A stretch of 64,000 nucleotides of DNA from Sphingomonas yunnanensis (GTDB lineage Bacteria > Pseudomonadota > Alphaproteobacteria > Sphingomonadales > Sphingomonadaceae). The translations under genes and the position numbers were made by a program. The DNA lies in assembly GCF_019898765.1 (NCBI RefSeq), contig NZ_JAIOKB010000002.1, positions 558,001 through 622,000 of the forward strand. The letters are read 5' to 3'. Positions 34,505-42,973 of this stretch are shown piece after piece (the first letter of the stretch is position 1; each line of letters opens with the position of its first letter). The notes below the pieces were generated by a model that saw only the letters and a list, made by a program, of their open reading frames with translations, had not been told where the DNA came from and did no database searches.

Positions 34505-35117
34505 GCGCGAAGATGTCCACCTCGGGCCAGCCGGCGAGATCGAGCTCGGCGCGGGCGGGGAGGAAGTCGAAGCAGGCCTGCGCCAGCGCGGTGCGCCCCT
34601 CGCGCGCCAGCCGCCGGTCGAGCTCGTCGCGCAGCCGGTGGAGGAAGCGCACGTCGGAGGCGGCGTAGTCGCGCTGCGCCTCGCTCAATTCGGGGCCGCC
34701 CCAGTCGGACGACTGCTGCTGCTTGGAGATGTCCTGCCCGAGCAGCTCGCGCACCAGCTCCTTCAACCCGTGCCGGTCGGTGTAGGTGCGCACCAGTCGC
34801 GACGCGGTCTTGGTGCAATAGACCGGCGCCGCCACGACGCCGAGATAGTGGCGGAGCGCGGCGATGTCGAAACGCGCGAAATGATACAGCTTCACCCGAG
34901 CGGGATCGGCGAGCACGGCGCGCAGCACCGGCGCGGCATAGTCACTGCCCGGGTTGAAGCGGACGAGATGCTCGTCGCCGGTGCCGTCGGACAATTGCAC
35001 CAGGCAGAGCCGGTCGCGCGGGGTGATCAGCCCCATCGTCTCGGTGTCGACCGCGATCGCGGCACCCGGGGCGAACACGTCGCCGGGCAGATCTTCCTCA
35101 TGAAAATGAACAGCCAT
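34497..35117 (-). CDS. Ribonuclease D-like 3'-5' exonuclease
   Basis: A 206-residue DEDD exonuclease. The motifs are AIAVDTETMGL (Exo I), HFARFDIAAL (Exo II) and YAASDVRFLHRL (Exo III). It lacks the HRDC domains of long RNase D and matches the short rnd type found beside lptC in alphaproteobacteria. It should trim RNA 3' ends. I chose the ATG at 35117; the longer frame upstream lies in the promoter region shared with the cold-shock gene. It heads the lptC-lptA-lptB-rpoN group. Confidence 0.9.
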   Translation of the reverse strand: MAVHFHEEDLPGDVFAPGAAIAVDTETMGLITPRDRLCLVQLSDGTGDEHLVRFNPGSDYAAPVLRAVLADPARVKLYHFARFDIAALRHYLGVVAAPVYCTKTASRLVRTYTDRHGLKELVRELLGQDISKQQQSSDWGGPELSEAQRDYAASDVRFLHRLRDELDRRLAREGRTALAQACFDFLPARAELDLAGWPEVDIFAHV

Positions 35118-35382
35118 GCCGGAGGCTGTAGCGGGGTGGCGGCGTGGGCTCAACGCGTTCGTTGGGTTGCGTCTGCGACAGACGGTGTTCCTCGCGGGAT
35201 AAGAAGCAAGTGATTGGCCCATCTGCGAAGAAAAGACTCGCACAACGATTCGACGGCGCTGGATTGTTCGGCTATGACGGGCGATGCGGCGCAATAGGAT
35301 ATGCGCCCGGGGAACCGCGTTCGCCGTCCTGCGCGTGGTCTCGTTGAGAATGTTCGGGCGGACCGGGAAGACGAACAGGGTT

Positions 35383-36213
35383 ATGGGTTACGACAAGGGC
35401 GGCCGCGGCAATCGCGGCGGACGTGGGCGCGACAAGCGCGACGGTTTCGGCGGCGGCGGTGACGACTTCGGCGGCGGCGGCGGGTTCGGTGGCGGCGGCT
35501 TCGGTTACGAGGACCGCGGCGGCTTCGGCGGCGGCGGTGGCAATCGCGGCTTCGGCGGCGGTGGCTTCGGCGGCGGCGGCGGCGGTGGTCGCGGCTTCGG
35601 TGGTGGCGGCGGCGGGTTCAGCGGCGGCGGTGGTGGCGGCTTCGGCGGCGGCCGCGGCATGCCTCCCCAGGTCGTCGGCGAGGGCACCGGCGTCGTCAAG
35701 TTTTTCAACGCGCAGAAGGGTTTCGGCTTCGTCGTGCGCGATGACGGCGGCGAGGACGTGTTCGTCCACATCTCCGCGGTCGAGCAGGCCGGCCTCGCCG
35801 GCCTGGCCGAGGGTCAGCCGCTCGGCTTCACCCTGGTGGATCGCGGCGGCCGCATCTCGGCGACCGACCTCAAGATCGAGGGTGAGCCGATGCCGGTGAC
35901 GGATCGCGCTCCCCCGCGCGAGGGTGGCTTCGGCGGTGCAGCGGGCGGCGGTGCCGGTGGCGCGCGCGGCGGCGGCGCCCCGCAGCGCCAGCTGACCGGC
36001 GAGAAGGCCACGGGCACGGTCAAGTTCTTCAACGCCATGAAGGGCTTCGGCTTCATCCAGCGCGACGACGGCCAGCCCGACGCGTTCGTCCACATCTCGG
36101 CGGTCGAGCGCGCCGGCATGCCGACGCTCAACGAGGGTGACCGGCTGGAGTTCGAGATCGAGGTCGATCGTCGCGGCAAGTACGCCGCGGTGAACCTCTC
36201 CTCGTCGAGCTGA
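35383..36213 (+). CDS. Two-domain cold-shock protein with Gly-rich N-terminal tail
   Basis: A 276-residue protein. Residues 1-95 are almost entirely Gly/Phe/Arg repeats (FGGGG units). Two cold-shock domains follow: GVVKFFNAQKGFGFVVRDDG with DVFVHISAVEQAGL, and GTVKFFNAMKGFGFIQRDDG with AFVHISAVERAGM. Both RNP1 (KGFGF) and RNP2 (VFVHI / AFVHI) motifs are intact in both. It should bind single-stranded nucleic acid and act as an RNA chaperone; the glycine-rich arm could drive self-association. The ATG at 35383 was chosen over one at 35350 because the Gly-rich region begins right after it. Confidence 0.9.
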   Translation: MGYDKGGRGNRGGRGRDKRDGFGGGGDDFGGGGGFGGGGFGYEDRGGFGGGGGNRGFGGGGFGGGGGGGRGFGGGGGGFSGGGGGGFGGGRGMPPQVVGEGTGVVKFFNAQKGFGFVVRDDGGEDVFVHISAVEQAGLAGLAEGQPLGFTLVDRGGRISATDLKIEGEPMPVTDRAPPREGGFGGAAGGGAGGARGGGAPQRQLTGEKATGTVKFFNAMKGFGFIQRDDGQPDAFVHISAVERAGMPTLNEGDRLEFEIEVDRRGKYAAVNLSSSS

Positions 36214-36242
36214 TCGGCTCGCCGAACGGCTGAGAGAAGCGG

Positions 36243-36275
36243 CCCGCCCGACCTCGTCGGGCGGGCCGTTCTCGT
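36243..36275 (+). terminator. Rho-independent terminator after the cold-shock gene
   Basis: A 12-bp perfect stem (GGCCCGCCCGAC / GTCGGGCGGGCC) with a 3-base loop, followed by GTTCTC. It starts 30 bp after the stop. Confidence 0.85.
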
Positions 36276-36354
36276 ATCTGCGCCGCGCCGATCGTCGCGT
36301 GGCGCTTGCCCCCGCCCCCGCACTCGCGCATCGCGGCGGGGAGGGAGCCCTGCC

Positions 36355-37182
36355 ATGATCGAACGCCTTCGCCTCGCCCACGCCGCCGCGCTCGCGCTCG
36401 TCGCGCTCACCGGCGCCTGCGCGCCATCGCTCAAGGTCATGACCTACAACGTCCGCTACGCCTCGGACGACGGGCCGCAGCCATGGCCGTCGCGCCGCCT
36501 CGCCGCGATCGCGATGCTGCGCCGCGTCCACCCGGATGTGATCGGCACACAGGAACTGCTCCAGCGCCAGGGCGATGACATGGTCGCCGCGCTACCGGAG
36601 TATCGCTGGTTCGGGCGCGACCGCAGGGGTGCCCACGTGGACGAGCATATGGGCATCCTCTACCGCACCGACCGGCTGACGCTGCTCCGCCACGGCGACT
36701 TCTGGCTCTCCGACACGCCCGAGGTGGTGGGTAGCCAGAGCTGGGGCACCGACCTGCCGCGCATGGCCAATTGGGGCGAGTTCGCGCTGAAGCGCGATCC
36801 CCGGCGCCGCTTCCTGCTGGTCGACACCCATCTCGCGCATCGCGACCAGGACGATGGCGCGCGCGACCGCGCCGCCGCGCTGCTGCTCGAGCGCATCCCG
36901 ACGATCGCGCACGGGCTGCCGGTGGTGCTGACCGGGGACTTCAACGCCACGCCCGACAGCGCCGCCTATCGTCGCCTCGCCGCGGCGATGACCGACGCCT
37001 GGGGAAAGCGACCGGGCGGCCTGAGCTTCCACGATTTCACCGGCGTCGCGGACCGGCGGATCGACTATATCTTCCTCGACGGTGCGCGCGCGAGCGGCAC
37101 CGCGGTGGTGACCGACCGGCCCGGCGGGGTCTATCCGTCCGACCATTTCCCGGTCACCGCCAAGGTGACGCTGCTGCGCTGA
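36355..37182 (+). CDS. Endonuclease/exonuclease/phosphatase family lipoprotein
   Basis: A 275-residue EEP-fold hydrolase. The N-terminus is a lipoprotein signal (LALVALTGAC, Cys22). Metal-site motifs are LKVMTYNVRY, IGTQELL, DTHLAHRDQ, VVLTGDFNATPDSAAY and the final YPSDHFPVTA, with Asn, Glu, Asp and His in the expected places. The family hydrolyses phosphodiester bonds in nucleic acids or phosphoester head groups. An exported, membrane-tethered position suggests a role in scavenging phosphate or lipids. Its substrate is not clear from sequence. Confidence 0.88.
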   Translation: MIERLRLAHAAALALVALTGACAPSLKVMTYNVRYASDDGPQPWPSRRLAAIAMLRRVHPDVIGTQELLQRQGDDMVAALPEYRWFGRDRRGAHVDEHMGILYRTDRLTLLRHGDFWLSDTPEVVGSQSWGTDLPRMANWGEFALKRDPRRRFLLVDTHLAHRDQDDGARDRAAALLLERIPTIAHGLPVVLTGDFNATPDSAAYRRLAAAMTDAWGKRPGGLSFHDFTGVADRRIDYIFLDGARASGTAVVTDRPGGVYPSDHFPVTAKVTLLR

Positions 37183-37231
37183 CCGACCGCGCGGGGGACA
37201 GGCGTGTGATCCGGCTGGTGTGAGCCAGCGA

Positions 37232-37307
37232 GGTGCTCCTGCGAACGCAGGAGCCCAGTGCCTCGAGCGTCGCGCCTGCGGCCCTGGGCTCCGGCGTTCG
37301 CCGAGCT
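37232..37307. repeat. Palindromic intergenic element, family A
   Basis: A copy with GTGCTCCTGCGAACGCAGGA at the left and CTCCGGCGTTCGCCGAG at the right, plus the inner CCCAG/CTGGG pair. It lies between the convergent EEP and GH43 genes. Confidence 0.75.
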
Positions 37308-37332
37308 CGAGTCCATCGAGGTGGATCAGGCG

Positions 37333-38433
37333 CTAGCGCGCCGTCGGCCAGCCGTCCGGATCCCAGGCGAGCGGCTGGATCTGCAGCGTCGGCGCGCCGT
37401 TCCGCCGCGTGTCATAGGCGTGGTAGACGATATAGTCGCCGTCGGGGCGCTGCAGGATCGCGGCGTGGCCGCGCCCGACATAGCGGTCCCCGGACCCCTG
37501 CCCCGAGGCGAGCACCGGCGTGCCGCCGCCCCTGAGCATCGCGGTGCCGGCGCGGTCGACATAGGGCCCGGTCGGCGCGGCGGACCGGCCCACCACCGTA
37601 TTGTAACTGCTCGCCGCGCCGCGGCAGCAGAAGTCGAACGAGGCGAAGAGATAGTAGAAGCCGCCGTGTCGGATCACGAACGGCGCCTCGATCGCGCCGG
37701 GTGCCGGGCGCGCGGCGAGGCTGCGCAGCGGATCACCGTCGCGCCGCTTGCCCGTGGCGGGATCGAGCTCGATCAGCTTGATCCCGCTCCAGAAGCTGCC
37801 GAAGACCAGCCATGACCGCCGGTCCGCGTCGGTGAAGGCGTTCGGGTCGATCGCGTTGTAATCGTCGGTCACGTCCGACCGGATCACCGGCCCCTGGTCG
37901 ACCCAGTGGGCGGCCGGCGCGGCGGGGTCGATCAACGTCGCGGTGGCCAGGCCGATCGCCGAGCGATTGCTGCCGAAGGTGCTGATCGAATAATAGAGAC
38001 GGTACTCGCTGCCGGCCTTGGAGATGTCGGGCGCCCACATGCCGGACGCGCCGGGTACCGCGCGCGCGGCCCACGCGGGCAGCGCGGCATAGGAGCCTCC
38101 GCGCAGCGTCCAATGTTTGAGGTCGTCCGAGGTGCGCAGGCCGAGCAGCCCGGCGGCGTCTCCGGCGTTGCCGGTGGTGAAGAGATAGAAGCGGCTTTCG
38201 TCGGCGAGGATCGCGGGATCGTGGACCGGACTGATCGCGCCGGTGAGCGCGATCGAACCGGTCGCGGGAGCCGGTGCCGGCGTGGGGGTCGGCGGGGGGC
38301 TCGGCGCGGGGGCCGGCGCCGCTGCCACCGGTGCGAGCGCCGCCGCGCCGTTGCCTCCGGTGCCGCCGCACCCCGCCAGCAGCGCGCTCGCACCGGCGAG
38401 CGCCGTCGCGGCGCGCCTCGTTCTGCTCGCCAT
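37333..38433 (-). CDS. GH43 arabinan endo-1,5-alpha-L-arabinosidase, lipoprotein
   Basis: A 366-residue GH43 enzyme with a lipoprotein signal (SALLAGC, Cys22), a Pro/Ala-rich linker (about residues 35-58), and the five-blade catalytic domain. The acidic triad is Asp72 in SPVHDPAIL, Asp196 in YNAIDPNAFT and Glu249 in GAIEAPFVI. The WAPDISK and SFDFCCRG stretches match the GH43_5 endo-arabinanases. It should cut alpha-1,5-arabinan at the cell surface or periplasm. It is 63 bp downstream of a TonB receptor gene and probably cotranscribed. Confidence 0.88.
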   Translation of the reverse strand: MASRTRRAATALAGASALLAGCGGTGGNGAAALAPVAAAPAPAPSPPPTPTPAPAPATGSIALTGAISPVHDPAILADESRFYLFTTGNAGDAAGLLGLRTSDDLKHWTLRGGSYAALPAWAARAVPGASGMWAPDISKAGSEYRLYYSISTFGSNRSAIGLATATLIDPAAPAAHWVDQGPVIRSDVTDDYNAIDPNAFTDADRRSWLVFGSFWSGIKLIELDPATGKRRDGDPLRSLAARPAPGAIEAPFVIRHGGFYYLFASFDFCCRGAASSYNTVVGRSAAPTGPYVDRAGTAMLRGGGTPVLASGQGSGDRYVGRGHAAILQRPDGDYIVYHAYDTRRNGAPTLQIQPLAWDPDGWPTAR

Positions 38434-38496
38434 CGTCTCTCTCCCCGCGTGACGTGACGCGGGCGGGGCCCGTGACCCTCGCCCGACGACATGCGC

Positions 38497-41406
38497 TCAG
38501 TCGAACGTGTAGCGCACGCCGATCGCGAAGGTGCGCGGGATCAGCAGCGTGCCCAGGTTGAACTGGTCCTGGTTGCCCGCCGAGTCGAAACGGTAATATT
38601 CCTGCTGCTTGGCCTTGGTCAGGTTGGTCGCGTCGAAGGTCAGGCCGAGATCGTCGGTGAGCTTGGCGGTGAGCTGGAAATCGAGGCTCTTGTCGGGCCG
38701 GCGCCACACGCCGATCGGGTTGGCGAACAGCGCGGCCTCGTTGCGCTGTAGGAACTCCTTGCGCCACACATAGGAGAGGCGCGCGCCGATCGGCCCGTGA
38801 TCATAGGCCAGGGTCGCGTTGTACGAGAGGTCGGAGACGCCGAAGAAGGACGAGCGCAGCTGCCCCACCACCGCGCCCGACTCGTCGAACTCCGGCACGT
38901 TCTGCGACGAGTCGAGGATCGTCACGCTGCCCTGCGCGCCCAGGCCGTCGAGGAAGCTCGGCAGATAGTGCGGGAAATAGACGAAGCCGAGCTCGGCGCC
39001 TTTGAGCACGCCGTTCGACGCGTTCTCGGGGCGGTTGACGACGAAGCTGCTGGTGTTGAGCCCGGTGTCGAGCACGGTCACGCGCGAGCGCGCGCCGACC
39101 ACCAGCCCGTCGATCTCGCGCCGGAACAGCGTGCCGTACAGCGCGCTGTCGCGGTCGAAATACCATTCCAGGCCGAGATCGTAGTTGGTCGACTGGGTCG
39201 GGCGCAGGTTGATGTTGCCGCTGCTGCCAGTGCCGTAGCCGACGCTGGTGAGGTCGCCGGTCAGGTTGTAGTTCGGGTTGAGATCGCCGAACGCCGGGCG
39301 ACGCAGCGTTTTGCCGAAGTTGAAGCGGGCGCGGAGCGTCCGGGTGATGTCGTAGCGGAGCGTCGCCGAGGGCAGCAGCTTGCTGGTGGTCTGCGAGCCG
39401 CGCAGCTGCGCGCCCGCGCTGTAGCGGTCGACGAAGGTGAAGTCGGTGTCGACGTCGACGTAGCGGGCGCCCGCCTCCAGGCTCAGCGGCCGGCCGAAGA
39501 TCGAGAGCTCCGCGTCGGCCTGGATATAGGCCGACATCGTCTTCTCGCTGATGTCGAACACGCGCGTGAGCGAGAGTTGGTCCGCGGTGAGGATGTTGGG
39601 GAATTTGGTCTGGTACAGCCGGCGGATCTCGTCGGTGTTGTTCCCGAGATAATAGCCGTTGGCATTGACCCAGGAGGTCGGCACGTCGGCCTCGCCGTCG
39701 AAGAAGCCCTTGTTGACGTAGCGCAGGCTGTCCGAGAGCGTCCCGAAATTGACGCCGAGTCCGCCGTTCGTGTCGGCGGCCTGGGTGCGCACCTCGCTCG
39801 CCGCCTTGCGCGCGTCATAGCGCAGCCCGGCCTTGATCTTGCGGAAGAAACCCGAGTCCCACGACTGGTCGGCGTCGACCGTGGCGGTGAAGGCCGAGCC
39901 GGTGTCGCGGTTGGCATTGTCGTAGAACTCGCCCGCGGTCCACTGGCCGGGGTCGAGCAGCAGCGCGTTGTCGCTGAAATTGTACGAGGGAATGCCGTCG
40001 CGCGCGTTGAAGTCGACGTCGATCCGGCTGGCGACCCGGTTGATCCGCATCGCGGTGAAGGTCGTGTCGTTGCGGCTTGTCTGATAGGCCGCGTCGGCGA
40101 CGATCTTGCCGTCGCCGACGTCCCACTTGCCGTTGAGCGCGTAGACGAAGCTGTCGGTGGAGGTGCGCGTCAGGTCGCCGCTGTTGAAGCCGAACACGTC
40201 GCCGACGCTGCGCGTCTTGATGATGTTGGTCTCGGGATAGAGCGAGATCGTCGAGCCGGGATCGGCGCCGAGGCTGCCCCACCAGTCGACGAACGAGAAC
40301 ATCAGGCTGTTGTACGTGGTCTGGCGGAAGCCGCTCCAGAAGAACTCGGCGGTGTAGGTCGAGCTGGCATTGGGCGACCATTGCAGCGCGGCGTTCACCG
40401 CCGGGCGCTCGCGCTTGCCGTAGAGGTCGCCGCTGAACACCGCGTCGCGCGAGAGATAGTAAGGCGTGTCGACCCCGTTGACGAGCATGGTCGAGCCCGG
40501 CGCATAGGGCAGGCCCTCGCGCGTGCCCGGGGACCAGGCGCCGAGGCCGGGTGCGGCGGGCGCGAAGCCGGTCGCGCTGTCCGCGTCGGGGGCGAGCGGG
40601 AAGATGCGCTGGAGCGGGGTCAGCCCCGATCCGGCCGGCGGGTTCTCGGTGGCGAAGGGCACCTGCGCGCCGGCGGCGACCGACATGGTGCGGAACTTGG
40701 TCCGCGCATAGCTCGCGTTGACGAGCACGCCGACGTCGCCGATGCCCGTCTCCCAGCGGTCGCTGATCAGCGCCGAGACGTTCGGATTGAACGTATCCGC
40801 CTGCTCATTGTAGATCCCGCGCGCCACCGCGGAGATCGCGAAGCCGTCGAAGTCGAACGGGCGCCGCGTGAACACGTCGATCTGGCCGGCGAGACCGGTC
40901 TCGATCTGGTCGGCGGCGCGGGTCTTGTAGACGTCGACCCGCTTGACGAGGTTGGCGGGGATGTCCTGCAACGCGAACGACTGGCCCGTCGTGGTGAAGA
41001 TGACTCGGCCGTTGAGCGTGGTGAGCGGGTCGGAGAGACCGCGGATCGACAGCGCGCCCGCCTCGGCGTTGCCGCGATCGGTGACCTGGACGCCGGTGAC
41101 GCGCTGGAGCGCCTCGACTACGTTATTGTCGGGCAATTTGCCGACATCCTCGGCCACGATCGAGTCCACGATCTGAACTGAGTCGCGCTTGACGTTGAGC
41201 GCGCCGATGATCGAGGCGCGCACGCCCGTGACGACGATGTCGTCGGCGCCGGCCGCGTCCTCCGACGGGGTACCGCCCGGCGCGGGCTGCGACTGCTGCG
41301 CGGCGGTGCCGGGCGCGAGCGGCGCGTCCTGCGCCGCGGCGGCACTCGCCAGCAGCAGCGATCCCGCCGAGACCGACACCAAGAAAGCGGCTCTCATCGC
41401 CATCAT
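38497..41406 (-). CDS. TonB-dependent receptor, probable arabino-oligosaccharide importer
   Basis: The 969-residue outer-membrane receptor has a signal peptide (FLVSVSAGSLLLASAAAA), a TonB-box region (DDIVVTGVRAS), a plug domain (VAEDVGKLPDNNVVEALQRV), and the C-terminal barrel ending in a Phe-Asp (RTFAIGVRYTFD). The plug and barrel match the carbohydrate-uptake class common in sphingomonads and Caulobacter. Two GH43 genes and a GH51 gene around it suggest arabinan fragments as substrate. Several adjacent ATGs are possible; I used the first with a GAGGGAGGGG site. A motif shared with the GH51 gene lies upstream. Confidence 0.9.
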   Translation of the reverse strand: MMAMRAAFLVSVSAGSLLLASAAAAQDAPLAPGTAAQQSQPAPGGTPSEDAAGADDIVVTGVRASIIGALNVKRDSVQIVDSIVAEDVGKLPDNNVVEALQRVTGVQVTDRGNAEAGALSIRGLSDPLTTLNGRVIFTTTGQSFALQDIPANLVKRVDVYKTRAADQIETGLAGQIDVFTRRPFDFDGFAISAVARGIYNEQADTFNPNVSALISDRWETGIGDVGVLVNASYARTKFRTMSVAAGAQVPFATENPPAGSGLTPLQRIFPLAPDADSATGFAPAAPGLGAWSPGTREGLPYAPGSTMLVNGVDTPYYLSRDAVFSGDLYGKRERPAVNAALQWSPNASSTYTAEFFWSGFRQTTYNSLMFSFVDWWGSLGADPGSTISLYPETNIIKTRSVGDVFGFNSGDLTRTSTDSFVYALNGKWDVGDGKIVADAAYQTSRNDTTFTAMRINRVASRIDVDFNARDGIPSYNFSDNALLLDPGQWTAGEFYDNANRDTGSAFTATVDADQSWDSGFFRKIKAGLRYDARKAASEVRTQAADTNGGLGVNFGTLSDSLRYVNKGFFDGEADVPTSWVNANGYYLGNNTDEIRRLYQTKFPNILTADQLSLTRVFDISEKTMSAYIQADAELSIFGRPLSLEAGARYVDVDTDFTFVDRYSAGAQLRGSQTTSKLLPSATLRYDITRTLRARFNFGKTLRRPAFGDLNPNYNLTGDLTSVGYGTGSSGNINLRPTQSTNYDLGLEWYFDRDSALYGTLFRREIDGLVVGARSRVTVLDTGLNTSSFVVNRPENASNGVLKGAELGFVYFPHYLPSFLDGLGAQGSVTILDSSQNVPEFDESGAVVGQLRSSFFGVSDLSYNATLAYDHGPIGARLSYVWRKEFLQRNEAALFANPIGVWRRPDKSLDFQLTAKLTDDLGLTFDATNLTKAKQQEYYRFDSAGNQDQFNLGTLLIPRTFAIGVRYTFD

Positions 41407-41445
41407 CCCCTCCCTCACGCTGCTACCGGGCGCCTGCTGCACCTT

Positions 41446-41463
41446 CTAATACTCCGACATATG
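41446..41463. promoter_or_regulatory. Shared motif upstream of the TonB receptor gene
   Basis: On the coding strand it reads ATATGTCGGAGTATTAG, 40 bp before the start. It closely matches ATAATGTCTGAGTAATCG in front of the GH51 gene at 44597 (common core ATGTC-N-GAGTA). It may be an operator for both arabinan units. Confidence 0.45.
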
Positions 41464-41903
41464 CCTGTTCGAAGAGACTGGCAAGCGCGATTGTGGATGG
41501 GGCGGCGAGCGAGGCTGTTCGGGTATGTCGCCGGTGTATCAAGCATTCACGCTCTAGTCCCGCTGCATAGACCCAGGCGGTCGCTTGGGATTAGTCCGAC
41601 AGTCCGCGCAGACGCACCTCGAACCGGGGTGGGCCGCGGAGTCAGCTCGTCGAGAGCGGCCCTCGCGCGCATCGTCTCACTCGCGCGACCGCACCTGTTC
41701 GGCACGGCATGCCCGATCGGCGACGTGTGCCGAGAAGGAACGCTGCGCCGCCGCGAACGGACGATCTCGGCGACGCTGCCCGCGCGATCCGGGCGGCCCG
41801 CCGTGACGGTGGGGTCGCCGGACCCGCGCCTGTCGACGGCTCCAGATCGGTTAGGTCTGCCGGGACACCGGGCGCGGGCGCGAAGCCCGCGCCGCCAGGC
41901 GTG
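41464..41903. other. Gene-free stretch between the TonB receptor and GH43 genes
   Basis: About 440 bp. The open frames here have low-quality composition (Arg/Ser/Pro-rich) and no recognisable domain, so I list no gene. The region holds the receptor promoter at its left end. No repeat or RNA gene was seen. The GC level is slightly lower than in the neighbours. Confidence 0.5.
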
Positions 41904-42962
41904 TCAGCCGCGCGCCAGCGGCCCGTTCGCGACCGGCGGATCGAACAGCGGCGTGCCGTCCGCGGCGTAGCGGATCGGCTGGACGCGCGTGTGGCGATTG
42001 GGGTCGAACAGCGGGTCGCCCTCGATCGCCTCATAGTCGCGCGCGTGGAACACCAGCATGTCGCGGCCGCGCTCGTCGACGGTGAAGCTGTTGTGTCCGG
42101 GGCCGAAGATGCGGTGCGCGCGCGAGGTCTTGAGCACCGGCGCGGGCGACTTCGCCCAGCTGCGCGGGTCCATGATGTCCGCGTCGTCGCGCGCGGTGAG
42201 CATGCCCAGGCAGTAGCGCGCGTCGGTCGCGCTCGCCGAGTAGGTCAGGAACAGCCGGCCGTTGCGCGCCAGCAGCGCGGGCGCCTCGTTGACCTTGAAG
42301 CCGCGGATCTCCCAGTCGAGCTCGGGCACCGAGAGGCGCGCGGGCGTGGCCGCGAGCGTCAGCGGCGTCTTGAGCGGCGCCAGGTAGAGGTTCGAGTTGG
42401 TCTCGATCCCCGGCTCGCGCTGCGCCCAGGCGAGATAGCGCGTGCCGCGATGGACGAAGCTGGTCGAGTCGAGGTTGAAACTGTCCCACGGCGTCTCGAG
42501 CTGGCCCAGCACCCGCCAGCCGCCCGTCATCGGGTCGGCGCCGTCGCACACCACGGCGTAGGTGCGGATGCGGAACACGTCCTCGCCGCCGCCGCTCGGG
42601 CCGGCCGCGAAATACATGATCCACTGGCCGCCGATCAGGTGGAGCTCGGGCGCCCACAGGAAGCCCGACATCGGCCCGCTCTTCTCGTGCCGCCACAGCA
42701 CGCGCTCGGCGGCGGTCGAGAGGCCGGCGAGCGTGCGCGCGCGGCGCAGCACCAGCCGGTCGTACTCGGGGACCGAACCGGTCATGTAATACCAGCCGTC
42801 GGTATGACGGAACACCTGCGCGTCGGCGCGCTGGCGGACCAAAGGGTTGACGATCGTGTCCGCCCCCGCTCCCGCCGCACCGCGCCGGCGCTGCGCCAGC
42901 GCGGGCAGCGCCGCCACGCTCGCGCCGCCCGCGAGGACGAGGCGGCGCGAGAGCGATGTCAT
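41904..42962 (-). CDS. GH43 family arabinosidase, Tat-exported
   Basis: The 352-residue protein has a Tat signal (SLSRRLVLAGGASVAALPAL) and a GH43 fold. The catalytic acids are likely Asp47 (RADAQVFRH), Asp165 (SFNLDSTSFV) and Glu226 (FKVNEAPALL). The EYDRLVLRRARTLAGL stretch is typical of exo-acting arabinofuranosidase-like GH43 members. Activity on alpha-1,5-arabino-oligosaccharides is the best guess. Two starts are possible, GTG at 42977, which overlaps the GH51 stop, and ATG at 42962, which has a GCGAGGA site; I took the ATG. It is the second gene of the GH51-GH43 unit. Confidence 0.82.
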   Translation of the reverse strand: MTSLSRRLVLAGGASVAALPALAQRRRGAAGAGADTIVNPLVRQRADAQVFRHTDGWYYMTGSVPEYDRLVLRRARTLAGLSTAAERVLWRHEKSGPMSGFLWAPELHLIGGQWIMYFAAGPSGGGEDVFRIRTYAVVCDGADPMTGGWRVLGQLETPWDSFNLDSTSFVHRGTRYLAWAQREPGIETNSNLYLAPLKTPLTLAATPARLSVPELDWEIRGFKVNEAPALLARNGRLFLTYSASATDARYCLGMLTARDDADIMDPRSWAKSPAPVLKTSRAHRIFGPGHNSFTVDERGRDMLVFHARDYEAIEGDPLFDPNRHTRVQPIRYAADGTPLFDPPVANGPLARG

Positions 42963-42973
42963 GCCGTCCTCGC

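Noticed and set aside
41461..41970. A 169-residue plus-strand gene beside the TonB receptor promoter
   Set aside because: Arg/Ser/Pro-rich with no domain, no convincing ribosome-binding site, and its end overlaps the GH43 gene in antisense.
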